From: Thalassococcus_A lentus
GTDB taxonomy: Bacteria; Pseudomonadota; Alphaproteobacteria; Rhodobacterales; Rhodobacteraceae
Reading direction: 5' to 3'
Length of the DNA stretch: 64,000 nt
NCBI RefSeq assembly: GCF_028023555.1
Contig: NZ_JAQIOY010000002.1
Coordinates: forward strand, 620,001 to 684,000
A model generated the notes under the pieces. That model had not been told where the DNA came from. It made no database searches and saw only the letters and a program-made list of their open reading frames with translations. This document shows positions 1 to 8,771 of this stretch, in pieces (the stretch's first letter is position 1; every line of letters starts with the position of its first letter). Made by a program: the position numbers and the translations under genes.

Positions 1-1
1 C

Positions 2-616
2 TATGACATTGCCAGCTATGCCAGCGCGGATCGCTCTGTCCGTGTCGATCTTCAGAACCCGGCGATCAGTTTCAACGACGCGGCGGGCGATACGTTTATC
101 AGCATCGAAGAATTCCAGACCGGCGACGGCATCGATCAGCTGCGCGGCGATGCGGGTGACAATATCTTCCGCACCGGCGGCGTTTCAGACCGTCTCTATG
201 GCCGCGCGGGCGACGATATGCTCTTTGGCGAGGCCGGGGCAGACGCCTTCTACGGCGGGCTCGGCGCGGACATCATGACCGGCGGCGACGATGCCGGACG
301 GCGCGATCGCTATATCTATTTCAACGCGGCTGAATCGGGCGTGGGCGATGGCAATCGCGACGTGATCACTGACTTCGTCGCGGGCGAAGACCGGATCGAG
401 CTGAGCCGCATCGACGCCGACATAACGCAGGGTTTCAAGCAGGGCTTCGACTTCATCGGCGACGCGGCGTTTAGCGGAACCGGGGGCGAGCTGCGCTACG
501 AGCAGGTGGGCGGGAATACCATCGTGCAAGCCGACCGCGACGGCGACGGCGCGGCAGATTTCGAGATCGAACTGACCGGAACGATGGACCTGACAGAAAG
601 CGATTTTCTGATTTGA
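2..616 (+). CDS. RTX calcium-binding protein, C-terminal part (gene cut by window edge)
   Basis: The reading frame is open from the first bases and ends at TGA 614-616, so only the last 204 residues are seen. They contain glycine- and aspartate-rich RTX nonapeptides (GRAGDDMLFGEAGADAF type, then GGLGADIMTGG) that bind calcium in the family, followed by a serralysin-type C-terminal domain ending in DLTESDFLI. Such uncleaved C-terminal ends are the type I secretion signal in RTX proteins. The segment is almost identical in protein to the ends of the genes finishing at 4576 and 6956 (3 to 4 residue differences), although many codons differ silently. The N-terminal domain, and so the activity of the whole protein, lies outside the window. 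Confidence 0.85.
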   Translation, partial: YDIASYASADRSVRVDLQNPAISFNDAAGDTFISIEEFQTGDGIDQLRGDAGDNIFRTGGVSDRLYGRAGDDMLFGEAGADAFYGGLGADIMTGGDDAGRRDRYIYFNAAESGVGDGNRDVITDFVAGEDRIELSRIDADITQGFKQGFDFIGDAAFSGTGGELRYEQVGGNTIVQADRDGDGAADFEIELTGTMDLTESDFLI

Positions 617-627
617 TTCCATGAAAA

Positions 628-659
628 CAGCGGCGTGTTGACACCACTGCCCGCCGCTG
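628..659 (+). terminator. Hairpin after the first RTX gene
   Basis: Perfect 8-bp inverted repeat CAGCGGCG / CGCCGCTG with a 16-base loop, 12 bases after the stop at 616. No T-run follows, so it may be a weak terminator or an mRNA-stabilising hairpin rather than a canonical intrinsic terminator. Confidence 0.35.
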
Positions 660-716
660 CAATCCTCAGCTCCAATTATTTTTGACCAAGAAATTTCGAG
701 TTGAGGGGTGATCTGT

Positions 717-2591
717 ATGGCAGCATCACAACTGTTCGCGCCATTCGTCGCGACTACGCAAACCGGTGGACCCCAGCGGCATCCAGACATTTCCACCGCG
801 CCGGACGGCAGCGTTGCGATGGTTTGGGAATGGGAAAACAATGACCGAGGCCGGGTTTTACTGCGGATATTCGAACCGGACGGCTCTGCGCGCACAGGCG
901 AAATCCGCGTAGACATTCCGACAGACCACTCAGCCGGCAACCCGGCTGTTCTGGTTCTCACTTCGGGCGTTATCGCGGTTGCCTGGCTGGATCAGGCGAC
1001 AGACGGCGGGCCGATCAACTACATGCTTCGGCTTTATGACGCAGAAGGCAATCCCCTCAGCGATCCGATCACCGTTATGCCCGCCCAACAAACCCGCTTT
1101 TTGAATGATGCGCTCGATCTTGCGCAGCTATCCGACGGTACGATCATCTATGTCGGCGAAGGCATATCCGACGGGCAAAGCCAGAATGCCGGGATCGTCT
1201 TTCGCCAACTCGATCAGAATGGCGCGGCCTTGGGCGACATCCAATTGGCCTTTGATCGGGATTTCGTATCGGAATACCACCCCCATGTCGCTGCGCTTGA
1301 AAACGGTGGTTTCGTCATCACAGCGTCCGGGGATATTGTTGAAAGCAATTTTGCGGTCAACACCTATGACTTTCAGGTCTTTGGGCCGGACTTGCAGCCC
1401 GTTGACGTGACGCTGCCCTCCTTTGAAATACCTTCAGATTACTTCGGCGGCGCGCACGCTCCCCAAGCCGCGGGATTGGTTGGCGGAGGGCTGGCTTTTG
1501 CCGTGAACCTCTATGATGATTTCGGAGAACCGGATGGTGTTTCCATCGTGACACTGGATGCATCCGGCAATCCCGGCAATCACGGACTGTTCCAGACCTT
1601 TGGGGACTCGGGCGCACAACTGCGCGGCATCGTCGGCACGCCAGACGGAGGGTATGCGGCACTGCTGGTCGTGACAGATGCAGGATTTGACGACAGTCTT
1701 CGCTATCTGCGTGTGGATGCCGCAGGTGATGTGGTGATCGACACGCCAATCGACGTTCCCACCAATGACATCGATGTTGGATCGATCGCGCTGGCCCCGG
1801 ATGGACGGATCTATGTCGCTCAATCCGTGCGGGCGAACACATCGGGAATAGACAACGATGTCTATCTGACGGGCTTCGGGCCTGATTTGTTTGGAATTGA
1901 TCTGGGCGACGACATGCTCGTGCCGCAACGCGGACCCGGTGAAATCAATGGTCAGGGCGGCACAGACACGGCAGATTATTCAAATGCTGGCGGACGCGTT
2001 TTGGTTGATCTCGATCGCGATGTCAGCGGAGAAACCTTTGTGCGTTTCTTTGAGTATGGCGCTGCCAGCGGCAACCGTTTCGTGTCCATTGAGAACATCA
2101 TAGGCGGGGATCACGCCGACAACCTGCGTGGCGATAGTGGTGCAAATCACATTGCCGGTGGCGGCGTATCTGACCGGCTGTACGGCCGCGAAGGCAATGA
2201 TACGCTTGACGGTGGTTCAGGTTTTGATGCGATCTTTGGCAACAATGGCGCAGACACGATGATTGGCGGCAGCGGTGCGGACCGTTTCATTTTTTTTCGC
2301 GCCTCTGACTCAGGTGTCGGGGATGGCAACCGCGACGTGATCACTGACTTTGTTTCAGGCGAAGACCGGATCGAGATTTCGCGCATTGATGCAGATCTGA
2401 CCACAGGTGGCAAACAAGGCTTCGACTTCATCGGCGACGCAGCCTTTACCGGAACGGGCGGCGAACTGCGCTATGAGCAGGTCGGCGGCAACACCATCGT
2501 GCAAGCCGACCGCGATGGCGACGGTGCTGCGGATTTCGAGATTGAGCTGACCGGGATCACGGACCTGACAGAAAGCGATTTTCTGATTTGA
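717..2591 (+). CDS. RTX protein with propeller-like N-terminal repeats
   Basis: 624-residue protein predicted to be exported by type I secretion. No signal peptide is seen. Roughly residues 1-400 consist of repeated strands with the pattern DGxxxMVWExxxxxxxxVxLRxFxxDG, which looks like a beta-propeller; no catalytic motif was recognised. After residue 400 come RTX nonapeptides (GREGNDTLDGGSGFD, GNNGADTMIGGSGADRF) and a serralysin-type C-terminal domain. The last 75 or so residues match the other RTX genes here and end in LTESDFLI. ATG 717 is chosen over GTG 708 because GAGGGG at 703-708 lies 8 bases before it. The neighbours on both sides encode RTX proteins on the same strand. Substrate or binding partner unknown; an adhesin or extracellular binding role is only inference. 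Confidence 0.8.
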   Translation: MAASQLFAPFVATTQTGGPQRHPDISTAPDGSVAMVWEWENNDRGRVLLRIFEPDGSARTGEIRVDIPTDHSAGNPAVLVLTSGVIAVAWLDQATDGGPINYMLRLYDAEGNPLSDPITVMPAQQTRFLNDALDLAQLSDGTIIYVGEGISDGQSQNAGIVFRQLDQNGAALGDIQLAFDRDFVSEYHPHVAALENGGFVITASGDIVESNFAVNTYDFQVFGPDLQPVDVTLPSFEIPSDYFGGAHAPQAAGLVGGGLAFAVNLYDDFGEPDGVSIVTLDASGNPGNHGLFQTFGDSGAQLRGIVGTPDGGYAALLVVTDAGFDDSLRYLRVDAAGDVVIDTPIDVPTNDIDVGSIALAPDGRIYVAQSVRANTSGIDNDVYLTGFGPDLFGIDLGDDMLVPQRGPGEINGQGGTDTADYSNAGGRVLVDLDRDVSGETFVRFFEYGAASGNRFVSIENIIGGDHADNLRGDSGANHIAGGGVSDRLYGREGNDTLDGGSGFDAIFGNNGADTMIGGSGADRFIFFRASDSGVGDGNRDVITDFVSGEDRIEISRIDADLTTGGKQGFDFIGDAAFTGTGGELRYEQVGGNTIVQADRDGDGAADFEIELTGITDLTESDFLI

Positions 2592-2662
2592 TCGGACGTC
2601 GCCAGTGGTTTTAAATGGCTGTGGGAATTTCACCCAAATGCGCAGATTAAGTGGAGTAAGTT

Positions 2663-4576
2663 TTGCTTTCTAACGATCTTTTGTCGCTCGTCGGAGACGC
2701 ACCTCATTGGCGCTGGAACATAACAGCCCCGACCGGAACCCCGGTCGTTGTGACTTATAGTTTTCCGCAGGAACCTTCTTCATATGATCAGGCCCAGACC
2801 GCAAGCAGCTTCATGGCCTTCTCTTCTGCGCACCAAGTCCACATCAGGGCGGCGCTGAACGTTTGGGGCAATGCCTCGGGCCTTGTTTTTGTCGAAGTAC
2901 CACCGGGCGAAGGCGCGATCCGCTTTTCAATGTTCGACATGTCCGGGCTTCTAAACTCCAGTGGGAACCAGCTGTCGGGCTATGCCTATTTTCCCTCAAT
3001 GTACTGGTTCACGGACGCCAACGGCGACCCGACCGATTACTACATTCGCCATGATGCGATCGGGGGCGATGTCTTCCTGAACTCCAACTTGTTCGGCTCC
3101 AGCGGATCGCTTGTCGCTCCGGGCGTGCGGGGCTTTTCGCTACTGCTGCACGAGATCGGCCATGCACTGGGTTTCGAGCACCCATTCGAGGGCACCTACA
3201 CAATCAACCCGAACCGCGACAGCGGGATATTCACCGTAATGTCCTACAACCGTTCACGCTCGACGGTAGAGCTTGGATCGTTGGACGAGGAAGCCATCGA
3301 GTACATCTACGGTCCCGATTCCGCCGATTTGGATGCTGAATTTGATGCTGCCTTGAATGCCATCATCATCAACGCCCCGAGTACCGACACTTGGCTGCTG
3401 CCAGCTTGGCATGGGGCACATCTGTTGACCGGCGGTGCTGGCGACGACTCGCTCTTGGGTGACAACGGCGATGACACCTTGATTGGCGGCGATGGTGACG
3501 ACTGGCTGCGCGGTGGCGAAGGCGACGATATGCTCTACGACGGTCCCGGCAATGACACCATCGAAGGGGATTTTGGAAATGACACACTGATCGTTCCAGC
3601 GGACGTTACCGGGATCGAGATCGCGCTCACTTGGGGTGGCGGCCAGATCACACGTCAGAACGGCGAAGTAGACGAATTGGTCTGGATCGAAACCGTTCAG
3701 GTGGTCGGCAATGAAGGCGTGCGGATCACCGGCAGCGCGGCGACCGAAACGCTGATTGGCGGAGACGGTGATGACACCATTCAGAGCATGGGCGGCCTTG
3801 ACAGCATCAACGGCGGCGCAGGCAATGATGAACTCTATGCCTCTGAATTTGCTTTGACTTATGTAGAAGGTGGCGCCGGCGATGACACTTTGATCGGCGG
3901 TTTTGGCAACGACACGCTCGACGGTGGCGGCGGTGCCGATGTGATCGATGGTGGTGACGGCTATGACATTGCCAGTTACGCCAGCGCTGACCGGTCCGTG
4001 CGGGTCGATCTTCAGAACCCGGCGATCAGCTTCAACGACGCGGCGGGCGATATGTTTATCAGCATCGAAGAGTTCCAGACCGGAGACGGCATCGACCAGC
4101 TACGCGGTGACGCGGGCGACAATATCTTCCGAACGGGTGGCGTTTCAGACCGCCTTTATGGCCGCGCGGGCGACGACATGCTGTTCGGTGAAGCGGGCGC
4201 GGATGCCTTCTATGGCGGGCTTGGCGCGGACATCATGACCGGCGGAGACGATGCCGGACGGCGCGACCGCTATATCTACTTCAACGCGGCGGAATCGGGC
4301 GTGGGCGACGGCAACCGAGACGTGATCACTGACTTTGTCGCGGGTGAGGATCGCATTGAGCTGAGCCGTATCGACGCCGACATCACGCAGGGCTTCAAGC
4401 AAGGCTTCGAGTTCATCGGCGACGCGGCCTTCACCGGCACGGGCGGCGAGTTGCGCTATGAGCAGGCGGGCGGCAACACCATTGTACAGGCCGACCGCGA
4501 TGGCGACGGCGCTGCGGATTTCGAGATTGAGCTGACCGGAACGATGGATCTGACGGAAAGTGATTTCCTGATTTGA
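2663..4576 (+). CDS. Serralysin-like M10 metalloprotease with RTX repeats
   Basis: 637-residue secreted zinc protease. Residues 163-173 carry the metzincin zinc motif HEIGHALGFEH (H163, E164, H167, H173), and a Met-turn (VMSYNRS, M193) follows 20 residues later, as expected for family M10. Upstream residues 1-160 fit the protease domain; residues 250-440 hold several RTX nonapeptide blocks (GDNGDDTLIGGDGDDWL type) and the C-terminal 204 residues are the cassette shared with the neighbouring genes. No signal peptide, consistent with type I secretion. The start is TTG 2663 with GGAG at 2653-2656, 6 bases upstream; no ATG fits as well. Role: probably degrades extracellular protein. No inhibitor gene and no type I exporter genes are visible in the window. 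Confidence 0.88.
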   Translation: MLSNDLLSLVGDAPHWRWNITAPTGTPVVVTYSFPQEPSSYDQAQTASSFMAFSSAHQVHIRAALNVWGNASGLVFVEVPPGEGAIRFSMFDMSGLLNSSGNQLSGYAYFPSMYWFTDANGDPTDYYIRHDAIGGDVFLNSNLFGSSGSLVAPGVRGFSLLLHEIGHALGFEHPFEGTYTINPNRDSGIFTVMSYNRSRSTVELGSLDEEAIEYIYGPDSADLDAEFDAALNAIIINAPSTDTWLLPAWHGAHLLTGGAGDDSLLGDNGDDTLIGGDGDDWLRGGEGDDMLYDGPGNDTIEGDFGNDTLIVPADVTGIEIALTWGGGQITRQNGEVDELVWIETVQVVGNEGVRITGSAATETLIGGDGDDTIQSMGGLDSINGGAGNDELYASEFALTYVEGGAGDDTLIGGFGNDTLDGGGGADVIDGGDGYDIASYASADRSVRVDLQNPAISFNDAAGDMFISIEEFQTGDGIDQLRGDAGDNIFRTGGVSDRLYGRAGDDMLFGEAGADAFYGGLGADIMTGGDDAGRRDRYIYFNAAESGVGDGNRDVITDFVAGEDRIELSRIDADITQGFKQGFEFIGDAAFTGTGGELRYEQAGGNTIVQADRDGDGAADFEIELTGTMDLTESDFLI

Positions 4577-4585
4577 TCTCAAAGT

Positions 4586-4620
4586 CGCGCCGGGCCGCAC
4601 ACCAACGCAGGCCCGGCGCG
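4586..4620 (+). terminator. Strong GC hairpin after the M10 protease gene
   Basis: Perfect 11-bp inverted repeat CGCGCCGGGCC / GGCCCGGCGCG with a 13-base loop starting 10 bases after the stop codon. It is very stable but is followed by TACAAG rather than a T-run, so it may act as a terminator or as a 3' stabiliser that lets each RTX gene have its own transcript. Confidence 0.5.
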
Positions 4621-4709
4621 TACAAGAAATCATTGACGCAGGTCGTTTCCTTGTTTCAAATCCGGCGTCATCACGACTTTAAAGACAAGCATTTGAACGG
4701 GGACAAGAT

Positions 4710-6956
4710 ATGACCATTTCATTTGACGGTGCGCCGGTTTCCATTGGGCTGTCCAGTGTATCAACAACCACCGGCAGCGGCGGCACGTATCGGGTTGATG
4801 ACGCGGCCGTATATGTTTCTGGCAATATGGTTGCAGCAATCAACGACGACGGTGTTGTGTTTTCGGCAACGGAATATGCAGACGCCAGCGGCCTTGGGCT
4901 GGGTGATCTGCGTCCCTATCATGTGCACGACAATGGCGACGGAACGTTCAACATCTACTATCAGGTGCGCGACGCCGATCCCCTGCCCACGACGATCACC
5001 AACTACATCGTAACCATCGATCTTGCCACCGGGACCGCGACAGGCGCCCCGACCGAAGTGACGTCCGGCGCGTTCAGCGTGACCGACAACTCAATGATCT
5101 ACACCGCCCATTCTCTGCCGGACGGAAACATATTTGTCGTGCCTTTCAGTTTCGAAGGCGACGAGGTTCTGATCACCGATGCTGACGGAACAGTTCTTCA
5201 CACAGGTGATACCGTCGGTGGCCGTGGATTTTCAGCAGTCCAACAGCACGGATCAGACGTAACGGTTTCGAATGGCCATATCTTCTATGCTTATGTCGAC
5301 AGTCAGGCAGGCGAAGCGGGCTCAACCTACCTGCAGATTTTTGACCTTCAGGGCAATCAGGTGGTCGCCCCGTTCGAAGTCAGCGACGCCGAAGGCACGG
5401 GCTTTGGCGTGCCGCCCTCTGTTCAGGTCGAAACCCTGTCAGACGGCCGGGTCGTCGTTGTCTGGACCGATGCAGGAACGCAGCCAGAAGACGATGATGG
5501 TACATCGGTCTGGTTCAAGATCTACAATTCTGACGGAACGCTCAGCGTGGATTCCACGCTGGTGAATACGATCACCGGCGGCAATCAGGATACGCCTTTG
5601 CTGATTGCCACGCAAAGCGGCTTTATCATTGGCTACACAGTGTTTTCGTTCTCACCCAGTTTCGTCAACGAAGGCCGACTGCGGGAATATGACAATGACG
5701 GCAACCTGATTGACGAAATGGACGCGGCCTTTGGCGCTGGCGCCAGTCAGGCCATCCGGATCGACAACAACTCAGCCATTTTGCTGTCCGGCAACGCCTA
5801 TGAACTGATCCTGCCCGGTGCCGAAGGCTCGCTGGATGACCCACCGGTTTCCTCGACCCCCACCCCGGGCAACGACAGCCTCGTGGGCACCTCTGCAGAC
5901 GAACTGGTCGACGCGCTGGCAGGCGACGATACCATCGTGAACAATGGCGGCTCGGATACCTTTATTGGCGGTCCAGGCACGGATTTGCTCATCACCGATG
6001 TGACAGGACTAGCAGATGATGTGCTCAGGTTTGACGCCGTCGCTGGTTTCCATGGGCGTTTGGATGGGACAGTCGGTGCTGACGAAGTTTCAGAGATCGA
6101 GAACTTTACGATGATCGGGTCTTGGGATGCTACCGTGACCGGGGACGATGCAGACAATGTGTTCATCACCGACAGTGGCATGGACACGCTGGATGGCGGC
6201 GCTGGGGATGATTTGTTGCAGGCGGGTGGCTCGGATGACTACTTGCTGGGCGGCGACGGCGTCGACACGCTTGAAGGCGGCGATGGCGATGACACGCTCG
6301 ACGGCGGTGGCAGCGGTGATGTGATCGACGGGGGCGATGGCTATGACATCGCGAGTTATGCCTCGGCTGACCGGTCCGTGCGGGTCGATCTTCAGAACCC
6401 CGCGATCAGCTTTAACGACGCGGCGGGCGACACCTTCATCAGTATCGAGGAATTCCAGACCGGCGATGGCATCGATCAGCTGCGCGGCGATGCGGGCGAC
6501 AATATCTTCCGAACGGGTGGCGTTTCAGACCGCCTCTATGGCCGCGCGGGCGATGATATGCTCTTTGGCGAGGCGGGCGCGGATGCCTTCTATGGCGGTC
6601 TGGGTGCAGACATCATGACCGGCGGAGATGATGCCGGACGGCGCGACCGCTATATCTACTTCAACGCCGCTGAATCGGGCGTGGGCGACGGCAACCGCGA
6701 CGTGATCACTGACTTCGTCGCGGGCGAAGACCGGATCGAGCTGAGCCGCATCGACGCCGACCTGACGCAGGGCTTCAAGCAGGGCTTCGACTTCATCGGC
6801 GACGCGGCCTTCACCGGCACGGGTGGCGAACTGCGCTATGAGCAGGTCGGCGGCAACACCATCGTGCAAGCCGACCGCGATGGCGATGGCGCTGCCGATT
6901 TCGAGATTGAGCTGACGGGTCTGATGGACCTGACGGAAAGCGATTTCCTGATCTAA
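4710..6956 (+). CDS. RTX protein with propeller-like N-terminal repeats, second member
   Basis: 748-residue RTX protein. Residues 1-370 have repeated strands of the type SDGRVVVVWTD...VWFKIYNSDGT, resembling the N-terminus of the gene at 717-2591 and suggestive of a beta-propeller; no enzyme motif seen. Residues about 390-540 hold RTX nonapeptides (GGAGDDLLQAGGSDDYLLGGDGVD), and the last 204 residues are the cassette shared with the genes ending at 616 and 4576. The end is DLTESDFLI. ATG 4710 is preceded by GGGGACAAG. A strong intrinsic terminator follows at 6980, so this is the last gene of the RTX set. Export by a type I system is inferred from the C-terminus; no exporter is encoded nearby. 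Function unknown. Confidence 0.8.
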   Translation: MTISFDGAPVSIGLSSVSTTTGSGGTYRVDDAAVYVSGNMVAAINDDGVVFSATEYADASGLGLGDLRPYHVHDNGDGTFNIYYQVRDADPLPTTITNYIVTIDLATGTATGAPTEVTSGAFSVTDNSMIYTAHSLPDGNIFVVPFSFEGDEVLITDADGTVLHTGDTVGGRGFSAVQQHGSDVTVSNGHIFYAYVDSQAGEAGSTYLQIFDLQGNQVVAPFEVSDAEGTGFGVPPSVQVETLSDGRVVVVWTDAGTQPEDDDGTSVWFKIYNSDGTLSVDSTLVNTITGGNQDTPLLIATQSGFIIGYTVFSFSPSFVNEGRLREYDNDGNLIDEMDAAFGAGASQAIRIDNNSAILLSGNAYELILPGAEGSLDDPPVSSTPTPGNDSLVGTSADELVDALAGDDTIVNNGGSDTFIGGPGTDLLITDVTGLADDVLRFDAVAGFHGRLDGTVGADEVSEIENFTMIGSWDATVTGDDADNVFITDSGMDTLDGGAGDDLLQAGGSDDYLLGGDGVDTLEGGDGDDTLDGGGSGDVIDGGDGYDIASYASADRSVRVDLQNPAISFNDAAGDTFISIEEFQTGDGIDQLRGDAGDNIFRTGGVSDRLYGRAGDDMLFGEAGADAFYGGLGADIMTGGDDAGRRDRYIYFNAAESGVGDGNRDVITDFVAGEDRIELSRIDADLTQGFKQGFDFIGDAAFTGTGGELRYEQVGGNTIVQADRDGDGAADFEIELTGLMDLTESDFLI

Positions 6957-6979
6957 GCAGGCCCGCCACCGTTCAACAG

Positions 6980-7012
6980 AAAAAGCCGCAACCCTTGGGT
7001 CGCGGCTTTTTT
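6980..7012. terminator. Bidirectional intrinsic terminator between RTX gene and ndk
   Basis: Stem GCCGCaACCC / GGGTcGCGGC with a two-base loop, flanked by A5 on the left and T6 on the right, so it has a U-run on both strands. It sits between the convergent RTX gene (ends 6956) and ndk (ends 7035). Confidence 0.9.
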
Positions 7013-7034
7013 GACTTGTTAGACCGTTCGGCGA

Positions 7035-7457
7035 TTAGCCGACCAGTTCGAGACCGGAGAAGAAGTACGCGATCTCTTCTTTGGCTGTCTCAGGCGCGTC
7101 CGAGCCGTGAACCGAGTTTTCGCCAACGGACTCAGCGAATTCTGCGCGGATGGTGCCAGCCGCGGCATCTGCCGGGTTTGTGGCGCCCATGACTTCACGG
7201 TTCTTGGTGATGGCGTTTTCGCCTTCGAGAACCTGCGCAACGATCGGCGCGGAGGCCATGAATTCACACAGTTCGTCGTAGAACGGGCGCTCTGCGTGGA
7301 CTTTGTAGAATTCACCAGCCTGCGCCTTGCTCAGGTGGATGCGCTTTTGTGCGACAATGCGCAGACCTGCCTCTTCGAACTTGGCATTGATCTTGCCGGT
7401 CAGGTTACGGCGGGTTGCATCGGGCTTGATGATCGAGAACGTGCGCTCAAGGGCCAT
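7035..7457 (-). CDS. ndk: Nucleoside diphosphate kinase
   Basis: 140 residues, the usual length of the bacterial enzyme. It transfers the gamma-phosphate of ATP to nucleoside diphosphates through a phosphohistidine, here H117 in NSVHGSD; the N-terminus ERTFSIIKPDA is diagnostic, as are R and N residues around ATNPADAAAGTIR. ATG 7457 is chosen instead of a start three codons upstream because GGAG lies 8 bases before it and the protein then begins MALERTF as in orthologues. Cytoplasmic housekeeping enzyme for NTP/dNTP balance. Transcribed alone, ending at the bidirectional terminator. Confidence 0.97.
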   Translation of the reverse strand: MALERTFSIIKPDATRRNLTGKINAKFEEAGLRIVAQKRIHLSKAQAGEFYKVHAERPFYDELCEFMASAPIVAQVLEGENAITKNREVMGATNPADAAAGTIRAEFAESVGENSVHGSDAPETAKEEIAYFFSGLELVG

Positions 7458-7544
7458 TGGTCTCACTCCTGTGGATAGGCCGGAAAGCTCCGGCAGGTCA
7501 AAATTCGGCGCACGCGTATCACGGGTCTTTGTCCTTGGAAAGAC

Positions 7545-8726
7545 CTATGCGCCCTGCCCCTGTCCTCGATCAAGCCTGTGGCCAAGAATGGCCGAAAACA
7601 GCGACGCCCCGACCACGCCCATCAAAAGCAGCAGCAGGCGCGTTGCGCTGGCCTCGTCCGCCAAAGTGATCGTCGTTACCATGGACATGGCCGCAATCAC
7701 CAGATTGCCCAAAGCCCCGCAGATGCCCGATGCCGTTCCGGCCAGCCGGGGTCGAACCGCCAGCGCCAGCGCATTGGCATTCGCCAGCGTCAGGCCATTG
7801 CCGACACCCACCCAGATCGTGACTGCGTAGAAAACCCAAACCGGCGGCGTGGTGATTGAAAAGACCACAAATCCCGCGCCCAGCCCAAGCAAGGAGGCAA
7901 GGCGCCCCACAACAATCAGGCGAAACGGCCCAAACCGGTGAACCGTACGCGCTGACAAGGCCGAGGCCGCCATGAAGCCCATGGTTACTGAGCCTAGCCC
8001 AATCCCGATTTGCCCGGAATCAAGCCCATAGAGCGCCGCGGCTACAAAGGGCGAGCCAACAAGGAACACGTAAAACCCACCGGCCCCCAGCGCCTGACAA
8101 AATGCAAATGCCCAGAACCGCGCCTCGCGCAGCAGCATCCGGCGCCGTTCGGGTGTCTCGGCTGTGCGGTCCGGTCGGGTTTCAGCCAGATCACGCAGCA
8201 CCCAGATCAAAAGCCCGGCGCCGGTCAGCGCGTAAAAGACAAAGATCGAGCGCCACCCAAATTGCACATCCAGAAATCCGCCCAGGACGGGCGCCATCAT
8301 GGGCACAATGGCCATGGCCGAGGATATGGTGGCCAGCTTGGCAGCCGCCATCGGCCCGTCAAACAGATCGCGCACCATGGCAGCCACCAGAATACCGGCC
8401 GTCATGGCAACCGCCTGAACCGTGCGCGCCGCCAGAAAAACAACGATATCCTGCGCGAAGACACAGACCAGGGACGACGCCGCATAGATTGACAGAACCG
8501 ACACGATCACAGGCCTGCGCCCAACCCTGTCGGACAGCGGCCCCAGCAGCAGCTGCAATCCGGCGGCCGCGATCATGTAGGCTGTCACCGACAGGCCGAT
8601 CGTGGCTTCGTTGACGCCGAATTCGGACTGCATGGCCGGCAGCGCGGGCAGAAACATCGTGGTGCTGATGACCGTCAGCGCCGTCAGCAACACGAAGGTT
8701 ATCAGATGGGGCGCAGGCTTGGTCAT
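7545..8726 (-). CDS. MFS drug-resistance transporter, Bcr/CflA type
   Basis: 393 residues starting MTKPAPHLITF; another start at 8741 (MLAGVM) is also possible and has a closer purine-rich stretch. About 12 hydrophobic segments, with the MFS motif A region GPLSDRVGRRPV between segments 2 and 3 and FLPALPAMQSEFGV in the first loop, both typical of the DHA1/Bcr-CflA proton-driven exporters. Likely exports a small toxic compound; the substrate cannot be told from sequence. The gene is divergent from the ABC-F gene at 8772 with only about 30-45 bases between, so they share a promoter region. No regulator is adjacent. Confidence 0.88.
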   Translation of the reverse strand: MTKPAPHLITFVLLTALTVISTTMFLPALPAMQSEFGVNEATIGLSVTAYMIAAAGLQLLLGPLSDRVGRRPVIVSVLSIYAASSLVCVFAQDIVVFLAARTVQAVAMTAGILVAAMVRDLFDGPMAAAKLATISSAMAIVPMMAPVLGGFLDVQFGWRSIFVFYALTGAGLLIWVLRDLAETRPDRTAETPERRRMLLREARFWAFAFCQALGAGGFYVFLVGSPFVAAALYGLDSGQIGIGLGSVTMGFMAASALSARTVHRFGPFRLIVVGRLASLLGLGAGFVVFSITTPPVWVFYAVTIWVGVGNGLTLANANALALAVRPRLAGTASGICGALGNLVIAAMSMVTTITLADEASATRLLLLLMGVVGASLFSAILGHRLDRGQGQGA

Positions 8727-8771
8727 GACCCCGGCTAGCATAGCCCCCGGTCCTCTGCTAGAGCGCGTCCT

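Noticed and set aside
3420..3960. Regular short repeats that might be a CRISPR or VNTR array
   Set aside because: They are in-frame RTX nonapeptide codons without uniform repeats and unique spacers.
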